NCBI GenBank assembly: GCA_001600455.1 | Contig: BCKC01000005.1 | Location: 558,001-622,000 of the forward strand | DNA from: Endocalyx cinctus | Taxonomy: Eukaryota; Ascomycota; Sordariomycetes; Amphisphaeriales; Apiosporaceae | DNA length: 64,000 nucleotides | Reading direction: 5' to 3' | Shown here: one piece after another, positions 60,801 through 64,000 of the stretch | Position numbering within the stretch: position 1 is the stretch's first letter | Layout of the letters: every line of letters begins with the position of its first letter | The notes under the pieces: model-generated | The model's input: the letters and a program-made list of their open reading frames with translations, nothing else | Databases searched by the model: none | What the model was told of the DNA's origin: nothing | Program-made: the position numbers and the translations under genes

Positions 60801-61944
60801 ATGGCTACGTTGGTAGTTTTTCGCTCAATAAGAGCATCTACTACTTTTACAACAACATCTCCTTCCTCTTCCTTTCTTTCTCGACACATTACCAAAGCTT
60901 TACGACAACCAAAACAATTCAAGATGGAATCTCATCGTAATCTCTCCTCTTACTTAGTCACACCTAAAGAACTAGCCGAAGCTCTAAAGAAGAGCCCCCC
61001 CTCACCCATCAGCCCCGAACCCCGCGTAATCCCGCTATGCGCCTCCTGGTTCTTACCCAACGACGGCCGCACCGGCATCCAGGTCTTTCGCGAGAAGCGC
61101 ATCCCCAAGGCCCGCTTCTTCGACCTCGATAAGGTGATCGATAAGCAGAGCCCTTACCCGCACATGCTCCCGACCCCGAACCAGTTCGCCGCCGCCATGT
61201 CCGAGCTCGGCATACGCAAGGACGACACCGTCGTCGTCTACGACACCAAGGAGCTCGGCATCTTCAGCGCCCCCCGCGTCGGCTGGACCCTCAAGATCTT
61301 CGGCCACGAAAAGGTCCACGTCCTCAACAACTTCAAGCTCTGGGTCGAGGAGGGCTACCCCACCGAGTCGGGCGAGTTCTACAGCGTCGATTGCAACCCT
61401 TACCCCATCCCCAAGCTGGACGAGGCCAAGGTCGCCAGCTACGAAGACGTCCGTCAGGTCGCCGAGGACCACAACAAGGAAGGGGCCGAGGGGGTACAGA
61501 TACTCGACGCCCGCCCCGCCGGTCGCTTCACCGGCGAGGACCCCGAACCTAGGGAAGGTCTCTCGTCCGGCCACGTGCCCGGCTCCATCAGCGTGCCCTT
61601 CAGCGCCCTCCTGGACCCCGTCACCAAGACATTCCTCCCCAAGGACCAGCTCAAGAAGGTATTCGAAAAGAGCGGCATCGACCCCACCAAACCTGTCATC
61701 TCGTCCTGCGGTACCGGTGTAACCGCCTGCGCAATCGATACGGCTCTAGAAGAGACCGGATTCGTCCCAGCCGACAAGCGCCGGGTTTACGACGGCAGTT
61801 GGACGTAAGTTCTTTCCTAGGGATTTTTCTTTTCTTTTTTTTCTTCCCTCGTCGCCGAGACTAGCTAATTAACATGCGTTTGTATATAGTGAGTGGGCTC
61901 AACGAGTGAAGCCGTCCGATAACCTCATTATCAAGAATGAGTAA
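60801..61944 (+). CDS. TUM1: Thiosulfate/3-mercaptopyruvate sulfurtransferase (tandem rhodanese), Tum1-like
   Basis: Exons 60801-61804 and 61890-61944 give 352 residues. The protein has two rhodanese domains, the inactive one first (about 55-190: CASWFLPNDGRTG, FDLDKVID, DDTVVVYDT) and the catalytic one second (about 200-345: ILDARPAGRF, GHVPGSISVPF). The active loop CGTGVTA with Cys303 has the form found in mercaptopyruvate sulfurtransferases and yeast Tum1, not the CRKGVT of classical rhodaneses. Such enzymes pass persulfide sulfur to tRNA thiolation and other acceptors. The first 41 residues are basic, Ser/Thr-rich and lack acids, as in a mitochondrial presequence; a second in-frame ATG at 60924 (MESHRN) would give a cytosolic form. 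The ATG at 60801 was chosen because it is the first in frame and completes the presequence. Confidence 0.92.
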
Positions 61945-63208
61945 AAAGGCCGGGGAAAGGATATTTATGAAATTTGTGGAAGGAGAAATTCAAGGGTTCA
62001 AAAAAGCGAACCAGTCTCCAAGAAAAGGGAGAAAGAGAACGAGCAAGTGAAGAGGACATATACCCTCACTCAACATCAACATCATCATCAAATAACTACA
62101 CCCACCCCCGCCGGGATAGGAAAATCCTATGTCTTTTTTTTTTCGGATGCGCATAACTTGTGCAAGTTTATAACCACCGAGAAGAGAGAAGAGAGAATGT
62201 TTTCTTTTTCAGAAACATCCTCATCATATACCAACAAAAAAAAAAAAAACAGAATTATCTGACTTCCACTCTCACCTCATCTCATCTCATTAGTTTGGTT
62301 GTGATCAACTATAAACCACAGGGCGCGGTTCATTAGGAAAGGATTCAGGCGTATGAGGAGTTTGTGATCTTGTCTGTATTTTATATTCCCCCTTTGCTCT
62401 CCATTCTCCCTATACCTAACTAATCCTCAACATTGAATCAATTGAGAAGGTGTTCCCCCCTTTCACCCAGTTCAAAACGAATGTCTATTTTTATGTAGAA
62501 CAAAATAAGTGAGAAAAATAATGTGCGTGTGTACATGCGTCTATACAGGTATGTAATATTGTAAGGATGACATACCAACGGAATGAACAACATCAACACA
62601 AAACAATCATAATACCTAGTACGAGGCCTCTTTCTTTTCTGAGTAGGTTTCTCTTAAAAAAATAGAAAAAAAAAATAAAAATAAAAGAAAAAAGAAAAAA
62701 AGAAATATTGGCAACTATGTCAACATCTCCTCTAGCCTCTTCATAAATATTTCGGGCGAACATTACAAGTGAGAGAATGGAATAGGGTTACAAAGTCTCA
62801 ATAACCTAGAGAATCAGGGGAGGGGGAAAAGGGGAAGGGGGGACGGTTTGTATACATTAAATAATCTAACTTCTCTACCTAATCTAACCAACCTTACGGT
62901 AAAATGTTTTTATCTTCTTGATGTCCACCAGTGAACATAAAAATGGCATAACCACTCCCTTCCACAACTATATTACTCTTCCTTGTTTTCTCTTCTTATG
63001 AACGGTTCCTTAAAATTTTGCAGACGCCTCTCTAATATGAAACAAAACCCATAAGTTGCGACCAAAAAAAAAAAAGGCTTAAGAAAATTATAGCATACGT
63101 CTTGTCCTCCTTCCTGCTTTTCTTCGCCCCTTTTCATTTAACAGGTAGATATAAATAGATATGGATTGCTTTTGCATTAGAGAAAGGGGGGAAAAAAACA
63201 CCTTAACA
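61945..63208. other. Intergenic DNA, convergent 3' regions
   Basis: No gene is seen. Its contents are (CAT)n-like CATCAACATCATCATC near 62075, several A12-A13 runs and purine-rich GGGGAAAAGGGG near 62820. The right end is the 3' UTR of the Ser/Thr-rich gene. Confidence 0.55.
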
Positions 63209-64000
63209 TTAAGCCCACACGAAGACAGGTCTCATTCGTTGTTCTCTGGGATCTGCCGAAAGCCGGAGAGTGCTGGTACTTGTGATCGTGCTCGTAGAGT
63301 AGGATTCCAGTTCTACCCACTCCTCGTAACCATAAGTTCCGTCACTTCTGTCGTCGTCCTTAACTGATATTGGTGATATGCTTTGGTCTCCTGTGGAAAG
63401 TATGTACGTCATCGTTGTCATGGCTGGAAAAGCATCTGGTACTGGTTGCACGGGCGATACAGTGCCGTATGGGATTGGTCCTACTGGATAGGTGTAAGAC
63501 GACGCTTGTGATTGTGATTGTGATTGACCTGTCGGCGTTGAGACAGGCGAGCTTGTGCCCGGAGTTCCGCTAGGAGATGGAGGCGTTGTATTGTCGGTCG
63601 TGGTTCCACCACCGGGATTCGATGGAGAAGGAGATATGACAGGAGCAGAGCTTACGCTAGGGTTTCCTGTTGATGTTCCAGGTGATGTCCCCGGAATAGG
63701 TGGTGATTGACTCCCACTTCCGCCGTTGGAGGGACCAGCCGGGGAGTTTGATGGCGTGTTACCTACACTCGAGCTTGCGCTTGTCAAAGATGTAGTGGAT
63801 GTCCCTGGGCTGGTAAGAGTACTACTGCCAATGACACTGGGAGACGTACTTGTCGACGACGAGGGAGGCGGTGAAGATGTCGATGACGTACGATGCCAGG
63901 GAGCAGTGAGACTTCCGCTTTTAGGCGTCGATGTGCTTGAGCTAGTTACCAGGCTAGGCGACGTGGTAGAGCTTCCACTGCTACTTGGTAAGATAATGCA
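63209..64000 (-). CDS. Ser/Thr/Pro-rich mucin-like protein, C-terminal part (partial, truncated by window edge)
   Basis: An open frame of 264 codons enters from the right edge and ends at the stop 63209-63211. About the first 165 codons are Ser, Thr, Pro and Gly rich (e.g. SSGSSTTSPS, SPPPSSSTSTS), the composition of heavily O-glycosylated fungal cell-wall or secreted proteins. Then comes QSQSQSQA and a Pro/Tyr segment (YPVGPIPYGTVSPVQPVP). The last about 70 residues are less biased and acidic (VKDDDRSDGTYGYEEW). No membrane helix or GPI signal is visible at the C-terminus, so it is not GPI-anchored by this end. The N-terminus, any signal peptide and any catalytic domain lie outside the window. 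It may still contain an intron near its 3' end. Confidence 0.7.
   Translation of the reverse strand, partial: CIILPSSSGSSTTSPSLVTSSSTSTPKSGSLTAPWHRTSSTSSPPPSSSTSTSPSVIGSSTLTSPGTSTTSLTSASSSVGNTPSNSPAGPSNGGSGSQSPPIPGTSPGTSTGNPSVSSAPVISPSPSNPGGGTTTDNTTPPSPSGTPGTSSPVSTPTGQSQSQSQASSYTYPVGPIPYGTVSPVQPVPDAFPAMTTMTYILSTGDQSISPISVKDDDRSDGTYGYEEWVELESYSTSTITSTSTLRLSADPREQRMRPVFVWA

Noticed and set aside
61053..61574. 173-codon minus-strand frame opposite the sulfurtransferase
   Set aside because: Antisense shadow of a well-supported rhodanese gene.

Overview
The window is nuclear DNA of a filamentous ascomycete, probably a Sordariomycete. The evidence is small spliceosomal introns with GTAAGT/GTRNGT donors and CTAAC branch points, GC-rich third codon positions in exons, AT-rich intergenic DNA full of homopolymers and microsatellites, and fungus-typical genes: an XanA-type xanthine dioxygenase, an Sso-type syntaxin, a bZIP-ankyrin factor, a GH43 arabinan enzyme and a fungal NLR-like N-terminal domain. 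No rRNA, CRISPR array, intact transposon or convincing tRNA was seen.

Layout. 0-6.6 kb: the 5' part of a cytochrome P450 (minus, running off the left edge), a divergently transcribed NtaA/SnaA-type flavin monooxygenase (plus), then a membrane-anchored coiled-coil protein (minus). 6.6-18.9 kb: a gene desert with one short exon-like relic. 18.9-23.4 kb: a bZIP-ankyrin (bANK) regulator (plus) and a complete xanthine dioxygenase, xanA (minus). 23.4-38.2 kb: a second desert of about 15 kb with decayed gene fragments and gypsy-like reverse transcriptase and integrase traces. 38.2-45 kb: a secreted GH43 arabinan-degrading enzyme, a short GPI-anchor-type protein with an internal duplication, a cluster of hairpins, and a Cys-rich-tailed protein that may be spliced. 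45.7-49.1 kb: a five-exon 1066-residue protein with an NLR-like N-terminus, an ankyrin unit and two C-terminal membrane helices. 50.2-64 kb: a housekeeping-rich block with a MEMO1-family protein, a plasma-membrane syntaxin with a predicted 5-nt microexon, a conserved acidic protein of unknown function, APC11, a mercaptopyruvate sulfurtransferase (TUM1-like), and the 3' part of a Ser/Thr/Pro-rich protein running off the right edge.

Genes working together. The P450 and flavin monooxygenase share one 0.8-kb divergent promoter region and could act in one oxidative catabolic route (inference). XanA converts xanthine to uric acid in purine catabolism. Syntaxin and APC11 are core exocytosis and cell-cycle functions, so the right third looks like stable core genome, while the two deserts look like decayed, repeat-influenced DNA. 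No coherent biosynthetic gene cluster is visible. Exon boundaries were inferred by eye from splice signals and reading-frame continuity; every spliced model given sums to an intact frame. Family names rest on motif recognition; no database search was run.
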